From positions 1 through 64,000 of the forward strand of contig NZ_JBOBFT010000007.1 of the NCBI RefSeq assembly GCF_050587525.1: 64,000 bases of DNA. Reading direction: 5' to 3'. Both the position numbers and the translations under genes were made by a program. Source of the stretch: Plantibacter sp050587525 (GTDB lineage: Bacteria; Actinomycetota; Actinomycetes; Actinomycetales; Microbacteriaceae). The notes under the pieces were generated by a model. It saw only the letters and a list, made by a program, of their open reading frames with translations, searched no databases and was not told the DNA's origin. Of this stretch, positions 50,852 through 59,794 are shown one piece after another. The stretch's first letter is position 1, and every line of letters begins with the position of its first letter.

Positions 50852-52117
50852 TCAGCGTCGGACGGCGCCGAGGCGAGGCAACCGGGGGACGTCGGCGACC
50901 GCGCCGGCATCACCGGGGACGATGACGTCCTGGGTGGCCGTCACGACACTGCCTCCGCCGTCGACGTACAGGACGGCGTCGGGGTCGGCCGTGCGCTTGA
51001 TGACGGCGAGCGCGACCGGACCGAGCTCGTGGTGGATGGCACTCGACGTGATGTGGCCGAGGAGCTTGCGATCGGGAGCGGGAGCGTCGGTTCCGGGAGC
51101 GTCGACCGCAGAAGCCGCAGGAGCAACCGCGTCCGGAGCTTCCTCGAGAGCGCCTTCAAGCGCAGAAGCACCGGCAGCGCCACCAGCTGCAGCACCCCCA
51201 GCACCATCCTCACGCGTGAGCGGCGGACGAAGGAAGACGGCCGACCCGGGAGCGGGCAGCACCGAATCGGAGCCGTCGAGGAGCAACAGCACGAGGCGCC
51301 GAGGCGGGTGACCGAGGTTGTGCACCTTGGCGACCGTCTCCTGCCCGCGGTAGCACCCCTTGTTCAGATGCACGGCGCTCCGGAGCCAGTCGAGCTCGTG
51401 CGGGATGCTGCGCTCGTCGACCTCTGCGGCCAGACGCGGGCGCCAGGCGGCGATGCGCAGTGCTTCCGCGGCGAGGGACCCGGCGGCGGTCAGTTCTCCT
51501 GCACGGATGCGAGCGACGAGCGCGGGCAGATCGGCGCGCGGGACGATCGTCTCAGTCCACGTCCAGGTGGCGGCGGGGTGCTCGGCGCGCGCGTACTGGT
51601 GGCCTCCGACGGTGACGTCGCGCCAGGGGTCGTGCCAGACGAGCGGCGACCCGTTGGGGGACGCGGCGGCGAGTTCCAGCGCAGCGATGCCTCCGAGCAC
51701 GGCGAACTGCTCCGTGACATCGGCGACCTCGACTCGCAGCATGAAGCGCATGCGATCGAGCCAGGCCCGGATCGGTTCGGCGTCCTCGGCCTCGGTGATG
51801 AGCCACACGGTCGTTCCGTCGTCGACCAGTTTCGCCTCGTGCTCGATACGTCCGTTGATGTCGAGGAAGAGCGTCTCCGTGGACTCACCGGGAGCGAGGC
51901 TGCGCAGCTCCTGGCTCGTGATGGAGTTCAGCCAGGTGAGGCGGTCGGGCCCCGTGACCGTGATGACACCACGGTTGGAGAGGTCGACGACCGCGGTCCC
52001 CTGCTCGATCTTGCGCTGCTCGATGTTGGGGCTGCCGTAGTGCGACGGCACCCCGTGGTCGATCGCTTCGGGCTGTTCGACAGCTCCGGGCAGGCCGAGG
52101 AACGGGGAGGAGGGCAT
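50852..52117 (-). CDS. ygfZ: Folate-binding protein YgfZ with low-complexity insert
   Basis: 421 aa. A GcvT-like fold, with the YgfZ signature KGCYRGQETVAKVHNLGHPP. It helps assembly or repair of some Fe-S enzymes using folate. Between the signature region and the C-terminal barrel (residues about 306-350) there is an insert rich in Gly, Ala, Pro and Ser, absent in typical members. It starts 1 bp after the nitrobindin stop. Confidence 0.92.
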   Translation of the reverse strand: MPSSPFLGLPGAVEQPEAIDHGVPSHYGSPNIEQRKIEQGTAVVDLSNRGVITVTGPDRLTWLNSITSQELRSLAPGESTETLFLDINGRIEHEAKLVDDGTTVWLITEAEDAEPIRAWLDRMRFMLRVEVADVTEQFAVLGGIAALELAAASPNGSPLVWHDPWRDVTVGGHQYARAEHPAATWTWTETIVPRADLPALVARIRAGELTAAGSLAAEALRIAAWRPRLAAEVDERSIPHELDWLRSAVHLNKGCYRGQETVAKVHNLGHPPRRLVLLLLDGSDSVLPAPGSAVFLRPPLTREDGAGGAAAGGAAGASALEGALEEAPDAVAPAASAVDAPGTDAPAPDRKLLGHITSSAIHHELGPVALAVIKRTADPDAVLYVDGGGSVVTATQDVIVPGDAGAVADVPRLPRLGAVRR

Positions 52118-52118
52118 G

Positions 52119-52916
52119 TCAGTCGACTTTCGCGAGGCGAGCGGACGCGTGCGTCCGCAGATCCTGCCCGAGGGCGGCGATGTCCCACGCCCAGAGCAGA
52201 TGGTTCTCGACGAGGCCGTACAACCGCGTCGCTGCGGAGTACTCCTTCGCGCCGGCGGTGCGCACGACGGCGTCCGTGGCGAGATCGATGCGGGGGCCCT
52301 TGACCTGGCCGAGGTACAACTCGCTCACACCGTTCGGGTGCACGATCGACACCTGCAGCGGGAACGCGCCCGTCGTGGTGCGGAGCGTCTCGACGGCCTG
52401 GGCTGTACCGAACGGACGAGGTCCGACGCCCGGCAGCATGCCTGGGCCGGGATCGCCTTCGATGAGCGGTCGTTCCAGGCGCCAGTACCCGGTCTCGGTG
52501 ACGAGGGGTTCGGGGGCGTCGAGCGGGCCTGACGCATCCGGCCGGTCGGCGGCGTCGAGTGCATCACCTGCAGGAGCGCTCGTCTGAGCAGCTGCGGCGT
52601 CGGAGCGGTCGGCGTCCGCGTCGATCTCGGCACTGACGTCCGCGAGGGACTCGGATGACGAAGTGGCACCGGGAGCAGCCTCGCCACCAGCAGCGCCGTC
52701 CTCCGCCGACTTCGGCGTCTCGGGCAGCAACCACGTGTAGGAGTTGTAGTTGAGGTAGGGCAGGCCATCGTGGCTGAAGCTCACGCGCTGACCGAATTCG
52801 CGGGTGACCGACTCTTCACCGACGGTGTAATCGATGACGCCGGTGCCTTCCCAGACGCCGATGAGCCAGGACAGCGGAACGAGTTCGCTGGGGAGGTCTG
52901 TGGGGATCTCGATCAT
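52119..52916 (-). CDS. Nitrobindin-like heme-binding protein (FABP family) with insert
   Basis: 265 aa. A ten-stranded beta-barrel family with signature LSWLIGVWEGTGVIDY. Nitrobindins bind ferric heme and can scavenge peroxynitrite. Normal members are about 160-200 aa; here residues about 78-148 are a Ser/Ala/Asp-rich insert between strands. The His ligand region at the C-terminus (YGLVENHLLWAWDIAALGQD) is intact. First gene of the operon to FUSC. Confidence 0.9.
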   Translation of the reverse strand: MIEIPTDLPSELVPLSWLIGVWEGTGVIDYTVGEESVTREFGQRVSFSHDGLPYLNYNSYTWLLPETPKSAEDGAAGGEAAPGATSSSESLADVSAEIDADADRSDAAAAQTSAPAGDALDAADRPDASGPLDAPEPLVTETGYWRLERPLIEGDPGPGMLPGVGPRPFGTAQAVETLRTTTGAFPLQVSIVHPNGVSELYLGQVKGPRIDLATDAVVRTAGAKEYSAATRLYGLVENHLLWAWDIAALGQDLRTHASARLAKVD

Positions 52917-52932
52917 CGAGGGACCTCAGCGA

Positions 52933-53043
52933 CTAGCGCTGACCGCGGTACAGGTTCTTCAGCACGACCACGGCAACGAATGCGATCGAGAGGCTGGCCA
53001 GGACGAGCAGTCCGATGAAGAAGAGTTCGAGTGCGAGCAGCAT
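52933..53043 (-). CDS. Single-span membrane microprotein, 36 aa
   Basis: The peptide (MLLALELFFIGLLVLASLSI, then AFVAVVVLKNLYRGQR) is one hydrophobic helix with a basic end. It lies in the short gap between nitrobindin and the 3-span membrane gene, on the same strand. No clear ribosome site. It is included because its length and composition are not noise-like. Confidence 0.5.
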   Translation of the reverse strand: MLLALELFFIGLLVLASLSIAFVAVVVLKNLYRGQR

Positions 53044-53053
53044 GCGGGAAAGT

Positions 53054-53344
53054 CTACCCTGCGGCCAGGGACATGAGTCCATAGACGGCGCCGCCGAGGG
53101 CGAGGATGACCACGGCGCCCGTGACGCTCGTGGACATGCGGTCGACGAAGCCCACCTTCTGGCGGGTGAGGAGCTGAGCCGAGAACGCCGCGAGGGTGCA
53201 GACCCCGAGGGTGACCGTGAGCCCGAAGAACGTCTCCCCCGCCGACCAGACGAGCCCGGACACGATGACGCCGATGACGGCGAGCGCCCAGATCGAGACG
53301 ACGCTGATCCAGCGGAGCCTCGGAGACAGTGCGGGTTCGTTCAC
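53054..53344 (-). CDS. Small three-span membrane protein
   Basis: 96 aa from GTG. Three hydrophobic helices (WISVVSIWALAVIGVIVSGL, TFFGLTVTLGVCTLAAFSAQ, TSVTGAVVILALGGAVYGLM). No family is recognised. It faces away from glnR across a short promoter region. Confidence 0.7.
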   Translation of the reverse strand: MNEPALSPRLRWISVVSIWALAVIGVIVSGLVWSAGETFFGLTVTLGVCTLAAFSAQLLTRQKVGFVDRMSTSVTGAVVILALGGAVYGLMSLAAG

Positions 53345-53492
53345 TCGACCATTGTCACAGAGCGGGTGGCGCGGTGCCACCAGTGCGTGCGCGGATCGGG
53401 CGGCGGCGTGGGAGAACCGGACGGGAACCGTTTGGAAACAGACACCCCGCGCATGCACCTAATATGGTTCCAAGCTCAGCGAGAGGACGCGC

Positions 53493-54182
53493 GTGGCGCA
53501 AATTCTGGTCTTGACCTCCATGGTCGGCACCGAGGTCCTGCCCGCGCTCGGGCTGCTCAGCCACCGCACGCGTCAGATCCCGGCCGATCCGGCTCAGCTG
53601 GCCAATGCCCCGAGCGCCGACCTCCTCATCGTGGACGCCCGACAGGACCTCGCGAGCGCCAAAGCCCTGTGCAAGGTGCTCGGAGCATCCGGATTGTCGA
53701 TGCCGATCCTCCTCATCCTGACGGAAGGCGGACTCACGGCGGTGAGCGCCGATTGGGGCGTCAACGACGTCATCCTCGAAGCGGCTGGACCGGCCGAGGT
53801 CGACGCGCGGATCCGCCTCGCGATCGGTCGAGCTTCGCAAGAGCACACGGGGTCGAAGATCCAGGCCTCCGGCGTCGTCATCGATGAGGCCAGCTACTCG
53901 GCGAAGGTGCACGGCAAGCCGCTCGACCTCACCTTCAAGGAGTTCGAGCTCCTCCGCTTCTTCGCGACGCACCCCTCCCGTGTCTTCACGCGCGAGCAGC
54001 TCCTGAGCGAGGTGTGGGGCTACGACTACTTCGGCGGCACCCGGACCGTCGACGTCCATGTGCGGCGCCTCCGGGCGAAGCTCGGCGAGCTCGAACAGCT
54101 CATCGGCACCGTGCGCAACGTCGGCTACCGCTTCAACGTGTACGAGGACGACCATGCACCGGCTGACACTGAGCGTTCGTAA
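53493..54182 (+). CDS. glnR: GlnR-type winged-helix regulator
   Basis: 229 aa from GTG with GAGAGG upstream and a TAATAT -10-like box at 53460-53465. The receiver-like domain keeps Asp48 (DLLIVDARQD) but lacks several residues of a normal phosphorelay, as in GlnR. The effector (LTFKEFELLRFFATHPSRVF, TRTVDVHVRRLRAKLGELEQ) is OmpR-like. GlnR controls nitrogen assimilation in actinobacteria. The order glnR-mshD matches mycobacteria and supports the name. Confidence 0.9.
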   Translation: MAQILVLTSMVGTEVLPALGLLSHRTRQIPADPAQLANAPSADLLIVDARQDLASAKALCKVLGASGLSMPILLILTEGGLTAVSADWGVNDVILEAAGPAEVDARIRLAIGRASQEHTGSKIQASGVVIDEASYSAKVHGKPLDLTFKEFELLRFFATHPSRVFTREQLLSEVWGYDYFGGTRTVDVHVRRLRAKLGELEQLIGTVRNVGYRFNVYEDDHAPADTERS

Positions 54183-55074
54183 CCTCGACGACCCTGACAC
54201 ACGCGCCGCGTTCGAGCGCGTGGTCCGCACGGCGAGCGCCGTCGACGGGCAACCGCCGTTCAGCGACCAATCGCTCATCGACGTGACGACCGGCGCGCGC
54301 ACGCTCATCTTCGCGGTCGAACCGCAGGACCCTCCGGCGGAACCGCACGACTTCGCGGTCATCGGCGTCGCGATCCTCGGCCAGGGAGAACTCGAGTTCG
54401 TCGTCGAGCCGGAGTGGCGCGGCAACGGGTACGGGAAGAAGGCGCTCGAGGGCGTCCTCGGCAACTGCGCACCCGCCGTGAAGGTATGGGCGCACGGCGA
54501 CCACCCGGCATCGCGGAAGCTCGCTGCGACGTTCGGCTTCGAGGCGATCCGGACCCTCTTGCAGTTGCGCAGGTCGGCTGCGCCGGAAGCAGCTGCGTCC
54601 GAAGCTCGTGCAGCGACGTCCACGAACCGTGACGACCTCACGATCACCCCCTTCCGCATCGGTGAGGACGAAACGGACTGGCTCGCCGTCAACGCCCTCG
54701 CGTTCGCGACGCACCCCGAGCAGGGGAAGATGACGATCGACGACCTCCGCGCCCGCGAAGCCGACACCTGGTTCGACGCCGAGGACTTCCTCCTGGCACG
54801 AGATGCCGACGGCACGCTCGTCGGCTTCAACTGGTTGAAGGTCGAGGACGGCGAGGGCGAGATCTACGCGATCGGCGTGCACCCCGACCACGCGGGGCGC
54901 GGCATCGGCCGGACGCTCATGGAAGCGGGCCTCGAACGCCTCGAAGGTCGGGACCTCGATACGATCGCCCTCTACGTCGAGGCGGACAACACCGCCGCAG
55001 TGAACCTCTACCGCTCGCTCGGCTTCACCGATCACACGATCGACGTGCAGTACAGCAGGCCGATCGCCTCGTAG
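54154..55074 (+). CDS. mshD: Mycothiol synthase MshD
   Basis: 306 aa with two GNAT domains. The acetyl-CoA loops are EPEWRGNGYGKKAL in the first and VHPDHAGRGIGRTLMEAG in the second, the active one. It acetylates Cys-GlcN-Ins, the last step in mycothiol synthesis, the main thiol of actinobacteria. It overlaps glnR by 29 nt, so the two are co-translated. Confidence 0.94.
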   Translation: MHRLTLSVRNLDDPDTRAAFERVVRTASAVDGQPPFSDQSLIDVTTGARTLIFAVEPQDPPAEPHDFAVIGVAILGQGELEFVVEPEWRGNGYGKKALEGVLGNCAPAVKVWAHGDHPASRKLAATFGFEAIRTLLQLRRSAAPEAAASEARAATSTNRDDLTITPFRIGEDETDWLAVNALAFATHPEQGKMTIDDLRAREADTWFDAEDFLLARDADGTLVGFNWLKVEDGEGEIYAIGVHPDHAGRGIGRTLMEAGLERLEGRDLDTIALYVEADNTAAVNLYRSLGFTDHTIDVQYSRPIAS

Positions 55075-55128
55075 CCGGTGATTCGGGGCGAGGCGCGACG
55101 CTCCGGGCGACTCGCCCGAGCCGCACCG

Positions 55129-55150
55129 TTTTACACAGTGTTCACCCCAG
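55129..55150 (+). promoter_or_regulatory. PHO-box-like direct repeat upstream of ppk
   Basis: TTTTACACAGT followed directly by GTTCACCCCAG, two 11-bp direct repeats sharing TTxAC, as in the PhoP box of Streptomyces. It lies 40 bp before the ppk start and matches the stronger repeat upstream of pstS. Confidence 0.5.
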
Positions 55151-55189
55151 GCGTCGCGTCGGCGGAGCGGCGGGTGGCAGGATGAAGAC

Positions 55190-57388
55190 ATGCCAGCTGA
55201 CCCGACCGTGCTCGATGTAGGCCTCGACGGAGACGACGAGGACTTCGACCCAGCCTTCGAACGCAACGACCCGGCGCTCCCCGAGCACCGCTACCTCGAC
55301 CGCGAGCTCAGCTGGCTCGCGTTCAACCAGCGCGTCCTCGAACTCGCCGAGGACCCGGCGCTGCCCGTCCTCGAGCGTGCGAACTTCCTCGCGATCTTCG
55401 CCTCGAACCTCGACGAGTTCTTCATGGTGCGCGTCGCAGGGCTCAAGCGCCGCATCCTCACGGGACTCGCCGTGCCCACCAACATCGGCCATCCGCCGGC
55501 GGAAGTCCTCTCCGACATCTCCGAGAAGGCCCACGTCCTGCAGGCCCGCCATGCTCGCGCCTGGCACGACCTCGTCCGCCCCGACCTCGCGGAAGAGGGC
55601 GTCACGGTCGTCACGTGGGACACGCTCGACACCGCCGACCGCGAGTACCTCGGCGTGTACTTCAGCAACCAGGTGTTCCCGGTGCTCATGCCGCTCGCCG
55701 TCGACCCGGCGCACCCGTTCCCCTACATCTCCGGCCTCTCCCTCAACCTCGCCGTCCGCGTGCGCAACACGAAGACCGGCAAAGAGGAGTTCGCCCGACT
55801 GAAGGTGCCGCAGATGATGCCGCGCTTCGTGCGCGTCGGCCCCGAGGAGCGTCGCTCCACGAACCCGGACGTCGCCGCGCCGAGCGTGCGCTACATCGCC
55901 CTCGAGGAGGTCATCGCGAACCACCTGGGACACCTGTTCCCCGGCATGGAGATCGTCGACCACCACGTCTTCCGCGTCACGCGCAACGAGGACGTCGTGA
56001 TCGAGGAGGACGAGACCGAGAACCTCATCCAGGCCCTCGAGAAGGAGCTCCTCCGCCGCCGCTTCGGACCGCCCATCCGCCTCGAGATCACCGACGACAT
56101 GGACGACGTGACCCTCGGCCTCCTCGTCCGCGAGCTCGACATCACCGAGCAGGAGGTCTACCGGCTCCCGTCGCCGCTCGACCTCGGCGGACTGTTCAGC
56201 CTCGCCGGCATCGACCGTCCCGACCTGCAGTACCCGAAGCGCGTGCCGACGACGGCGCTGCAGTTCCAGCCGAACGAGCCGAACGGCACAGCGGACATCT
56301 TCGCCGCCATCGGCAAGCAGGACGTCCTCGTCCACCACCCGTACGAGTCCTTCGCCACGAGCGTGCAGGCGTTCCTCGAACAGGCGGCGGCGGACCCGGA
56401 CGTGCTCGCCATCAAGCAGACGCTCTACCGGACGTCCGGCGACAGCCCCATCGTGGAAGCGCTCATCGACGCCGCGGAGTCCGGCAAGCAGGTCCTCGCC
56501 CTCGTCGAGATCAAAGCCCGCTTCGACGAGCAGAACAACATCTCCTGGGCCCGCAAGCTCGAGAAGGCGGGCGTGCACGTCGTCTACGGCCTCGTCGGCC
56601 TCAAGACCCACTGCAAGCTCGCCCTCGTCATCCGCCAGGAGAAGGGCGTCCTCCGCCACTACAGCCACATCGGCACGGGCAACTACAACCCCAAGACGAG
56701 CCGCATCTACGAGGACTTCGGCCTCTTCACCGCCGACGACCAGGTGGGCAAGGACGTCACGAGGCTCTTCAACGAACTCTCCGGCTACGCGATCGAGAAG
56801 AAGTTCAAGCGCCTCCTCGTCGCTCCGCGCCACCTGCGCAAGGGCCTGCTGAAGCACATCGAGCAGGAGCGGAACAACGCCGAGGCCGGTCTGCCGTCCG
56901 GCATCCGCATCAAGGTCAACTCGATGGTCGACGAAGCGATCATCGATGCGCTCTACCGCGCCAGCCAGGCCGGCGTGCCCGTCGACCTGTGGGTGCGAGG
57001 CATCTGCGCGCTGAAGCCCGGCCAGCCGGGGATGAGCGAGACCATCCGCGTCCGCTCGATCCTCGGCCGCTACCTCGAGCACTCGCGGATCTTCTCGTTC
57101 CACAACGACGGCGACCCGCACGTCTTCATCGGCAGCGCCGACATGATGCACCGCAACCTGGACCGCCGCGTCGAAGCACTCGTACGCCTCACCGACCCCC
57201 GCCACCTGGCCGCCGTGGATGAATTGTTCGAGCGGGCGCTCGACGAAGGCACGTCCTCGTGGTGGCTCGACGCGGACGGCGTCTGGACGAGGCACGCGGT
57301 CGACGCGAACGGTTCGCCGCTGTCCGATCTGCAGGATACGCTGATGGTCGAAACCGCCGTACGACGCAGACCGAGGATACGCCGATGA
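55190..57388 (+). CDS. ppk: Polyphosphate kinase Ppk1
   Basis: 732 aa. It makes inorganic polyphosphate from ATP. The four domains are seen: N (1-110, RYLDRELSWLAFNQRVLELA), head, and two C-terminal phospholipase-D-like domains. The phosphohistidine lies in LRHYSHIGTGNYNPKT, and EALIDAAESGKQVLALVEIK is the second active-site segment. A PHO-box-like repeat precedes it. It overlaps the next gene by ATGA, as ppk and mutT1 are neighbours in mycobacteria. Confidence 0.97.
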   Translation: MPADPTVLDVGLDGDDEDFDPAFERNDPALPEHRYLDRELSWLAFNQRVLELAEDPALPVLERANFLAIFASNLDEFFMVRVAGLKRRILTGLAVPTNIGHPPAEVLSDISEKAHVLQARHARAWHDLVRPDLAEEGVTVVTWDTLDTADREYLGVYFSNQVFPVLMPLAVDPAHPFPYISGLSLNLAVRVRNTKTGKEEFARLKVPQMMPRFVRVGPEERRSTNPDVAAPSVRYIALEEVIANHLGHLFPGMEIVDHHVFRVTRNEDVVIEEDETENLIQALEKELLRRRFGPPIRLEITDDMDDVTLGLLVRELDITEQEVYRLPSPLDLGGLFSLAGIDRPDLQYPKRVPTTALQFQPNEPNGTADIFAAIGKQDVLVHHPYESFATSVQAFLEQAAADPDVLAIKQTLYRTSGDSPIVEALIDAAESGKQVLALVEIKARFDEQNNISWARKLEKAGVHVVYGLVGLKTHCKLALVIRQEKGVLRHYSHIGTGNYNPKTSRIYEDFGLFTADDQVGKDVTRLFNELSGYAIEKKFKRLLVAPRHLRKGLLKHIEQERNNAEAGLPSGIRIKVNSMVDEAIIDALYRASQAGVPVDLWVRGICALKPGQPGMSETIRVRSILGRYLEHSRIFSFHNDGDPHVFIGSADMMHRNLDRRVEALVRLTDPRHLAAVDELFERALDEGTSSWWLDADGVWTRHAVDANGSPLSDLQDTLMVETAVRRRPRIRR

Positions 57389-58320
57389 CCACAGCCGTCT
57401 ATGCAGCGGGAGCCGTCTGCTGGCGGATCATCGACGGGAAGGTGTCGATCCTCGTGATCCACCGGACCGTCTACGGAGACATCACCATCCCCAAGGGGAA
57501 GGTCGACCCGGGTGAGTCGCTGCCGCAGACCGCCGTGCGCGAGATCAAGGAGGAGACCGGTCTCAGCGTCTTCCTCGGCGTGCCGCTCGGCGTCTCCACG
57601 TACCCGCTGTCGAGCGGTCGCGAGAAGATCGTGCACTACTGGTCCGCCGAAGTGACCGAGCAGGCGATCCGCGAGAGCACCTTCATCCCCAACGGTGAGG
57701 TCGCCGCGCTCGAATGGGTCAGCATCAAGCGCGCCCGCACCTACCTGAGCTACGAACGCGACGTCGAGATCGTCGACGTGTTCGCGGCACTCGTCGACGA
57801 GGGCGTGACCGAGACGTTCGCGCTCATCGCCCTCCGCCACGGCAAGGCCAAGCAGCCTTCCGAGTGGTCCGGCCCGGACTCGACCCGCCCGCTCCTCCCC
57901 AAGGGCGTGAAGCAGGCGGCGAGCATCGTCCCGACGCTGCAGGCCTTCGGTCCGCGGAAGATCGTCACGAGCACCGCAGTCCGCTGCGTCAGCACCGTCA
58001 GCCCGCTCGCCGCCGCCACCGGCATCGAGCCCAAGCGCACGGACCTCATCAGCCAGGACGCTTACGAACACGGCGAGTCCGATGTCAGACGCGTCGTCGG
58101 TCGACGGGTCCGCGCTCTCAAGACGGCCGTGATCTGCAGCCACGGGCCGGTTCTGCCGGAGATCCTGCACGAGATCGCACTCGCGACGGGAACCACGCAC
58201 GGCTCCTACATCAGCAGCGCGGCGTCCCTCGAGACCGGCGCGTTCTCGGTCGTGCACCTGTCCCGCACCAACCCGAGCTCCGGCATCATCGCGATCGAGA
58301 CCCACGAGCCGCGCGTCTGA
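57385..58320 (+). CDS. NUDIX hydrolase fused to a histidine-phosphatase domain (MutT1-like)
   Basis: 311 aa. The NUDIX box is GKVDPGESLPQTAVREIKEE followed by TGL (residues about 38-60). The C-terminal half has the histidine-phosphatase RHG (ALRHGKAKQPSEW) and a late SHG (VICSHGPVLPEIL). The same fusion exists in mycobacterial MutT1, which hydrolyses 8-oxo-GTP or diadenosine polyphosphates. It is translationally coupled to ppk. Confidence 0.92.
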   Translation: MTTAVYAAGAVCWRIIDGKVSILVIHRTVYGDITIPKGKVDPGESLPQTAVREIKEETGLSVFLGVPLGVSTYPLSSGREKIVHYWSAEVTEQAIRESTFIPNGEVAALEWVSIKRARTYLSYERDVEIVDVFAALVDEGVTETFALIALRHGKAKQPSEWSGPDSTRPLLPKGVKQAASIVPTLQAFGPRKIVTSTAVRCVSTVSPLAAATGIEPKRTDLISQDAYEHGESDVRRVVGRRVRALKTAVICSHGPVLPEILHEIALATGTTHGSYISSAASLETGAFSVVHLSRTNPSSGIIAIETHEPRV

Positions 58321-58403
58321 AGAGGAACTTTTCCTAGTCAGCACCCCCTGTTCGTGGTACACAGGAGTGACTAGAGGCTGATGCGGCCGGACTACCTGCC
58401 GAC

Positions 58404-58429
58404 GACCCCCTTCGTGAACGGAAGGGGTC
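58404..58429 (+). promoter_or_regulatory. Hairpin covering the ribosome site of the ice-binding-like gene
   Basis: GACCCCCTTC, loop gtgaacg, GAAGGGGTC: a 9-bp stem with a bulged C. AAGGGG, the only Shine-Dalgarno-like sequence before the ATG at 58434, is in the 3' arm, so folding would hide it. Confidence 0.5.
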
Positions 58430-58433
58430 CTCC

Positions 58434-59639
58434 ATGACCGCAACCGCCAGACGCCAGCGCACCAGCAGCCCACGCGCCCTCCTTCCAGCCGGCCTCTCCG
58501 CCGGCCTCACCGTCGGTCTCGCCCTCGCCACCGCGGTCCTCACGGGCGGTGCCGCGCAGGCCGCCACGACGATCGACGGACCCATCGACCTCGGGACCGC
58601 GGCCTCATTCAGCGTGCTCGGCGGCGAATCCGTGACCAACACGGGGCCCTCCGTCCTCGCGGGCGACCTCGGCGTCTCCCCCGGCACGTCCATCACCGGG
58701 TTCCCGCCCGGCATCATCGGTGGAACCCAGCATCCGACGGACGCCGTGGCCTCGCAGGCGCAGGCCGACGCTCTCGTCGCCTACAACACGGCGGGCAGCC
58801 TCACCCCGAACACCTCCGGGCTCGCCGACCTGACCGGACTCTCCCTCACCCCAGGCGTCTACTCGGGCGGCGAGCTCTCCCTCTCCGGCGACCTGACATT
58901 GGCCGGGACTGCAGAATCGGTCTGGGTGTTCCAGGCCGCAAGCACGCTCACGGTCGCCACCGGAGCCCACATCCTCCTGACCGGCGGCGCGAGCGCGTGC
59001 AACGTGTTCTGGCGGGTTCCGAGTTCCGCGACGATCCAGGGCGGCGCGCAATTCGTCGGAACCGTCCTCGCCTCCGAGTCCATCACCGCGGTGACCGGCG
59101 CGACGATCGAAGGGCGCCTGCTCGCGAGCAACGCCTCCGTGACCCTGGACACGAACGTCATCACGGCTCCGACCGGCTGCGCCGAAACACCCGGGACCGT
59201 CACCACGAGCCCGGAGGTCGCCGCATCGACCCCGCCGACCGGAACCGTGGGAACGCCGTACTCCTTCCCCGCCACCGCGACCGGATCACCGGCCCCGACG
59301 TACACCGTGACGGGAACGCTCCCGGGCGGCCTGCAGATCGACACCACGACGGGCGTGATCTCGGGGACGCCGACCACGGCTGGAACGTTCACCTTCACCG
59401 TGACCGCGAGCAACGGGGCATCCCCCGACGTCACGACCGAGTACACGATCACGATCGCTGCGGTGTCCGCATCGCCCATCGTGAGCGCCGGAACACCCAG
59501 CGCGGCACGACTCCCGGAAACGGGCTTCGCGGGCGGTGCGCTCCTCGGCGTCGCGGGCGTGCTCGTCCTCGCCGGAGCGGCGTTCCTGGTGATCCGGACG
59601 GTCTCGCGTCGCCGCTCCGCCCGATCTGATCGACCATAA
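58434..59639 (+). CDS. Ice-binding-like (DUF3494) LPxTG surface protein
   Basis: 401 aa. Signal peptide to about residue 43. A DUF3494 beta-solenoid domain (about 46-245; LGTAASFSVLGGESVTNTGP, LTPGVYSGGELSLSGDLTLA, CNVFWRVPSSATIQGGAQF) as in bacterial ice-binding proteins. A putative Ig-like domain (about 258-345; TPYSFPATATGSP, PGGLQIDTTTGVISGTPTTA) follows, then LPETG, a hydrophobic span and basic residues. Ice binding is possible, but many DUF3494 proteins act in adhesion, so the real role is open. Confidence 0.85.
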   Translation: MTATARRQRTSSPRALLPAGLSAGLTVGLALATAVLTGGAAQAATTIDGPIDLGTAASFSVLGGESVTNTGPSVLAGDLGVSPGTSITGFPPGIIGGTQHPTDAVASQAQADALVAYNTAGSLTPNTSGLADLTGLSLTPGVYSGGELSLSGDLTLAGTAESVWVFQAASTLTVATGAHILLTGGASACNVFWRVPSSATIQGGAQFVGTVLASESITAVTGATIEGRLLASNASVTLDTNVITAPTGCAETPGTVTTSPEVAASTPPTGTVGTPYSFPATATGSPAPTYTVTGTLPGGLQIDTTTGVISGTPTTAGTFTFTVTASNGASPDVTTEYTITIAAVSASPIVSAGTPSAARLPETGFAGGALLGVAGVLVLAGAAFLVIRTVSRRRSARSDRP

Positions 59640-59721
59640 CTCCTTCGATTGAGCCCCGCCCAGAAACGGAGCCCCGGAATTCCGGGGCTCCGTTTCTGCG
59701 TCTGTCCGGATCGAAGGAGTT
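59638..59721 (+). terminator. Nested palindrome and terminator after the ice-binding-like gene
   Basis: A 38-nt perfect palindrome (59661-59698; arm CAGAAACGGAGCCCCGGAA) is enclosed by 12-bp arms AACTCCTTCGAT (59638-59649) and ATCGAAGGAGTT (59710-59721). The left outer arm overlaps the gene's stop codon. The inner stem is a strong terminator. Confidence 0.85.
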
Positions 59722-59794
59722 GCGAACATGCAGGGCACGAGGAGGATGCACAGGCCTGTGCAGGTGCTGGGAACAACACAAGGAGTCAGCGCTC

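Noticed and set aside
55142..57295. 717-aa open frame antisense to ppk
   Set aside because: Acid- and Arg-rich antisense shadow; ppk on the other strand is unmistakable.
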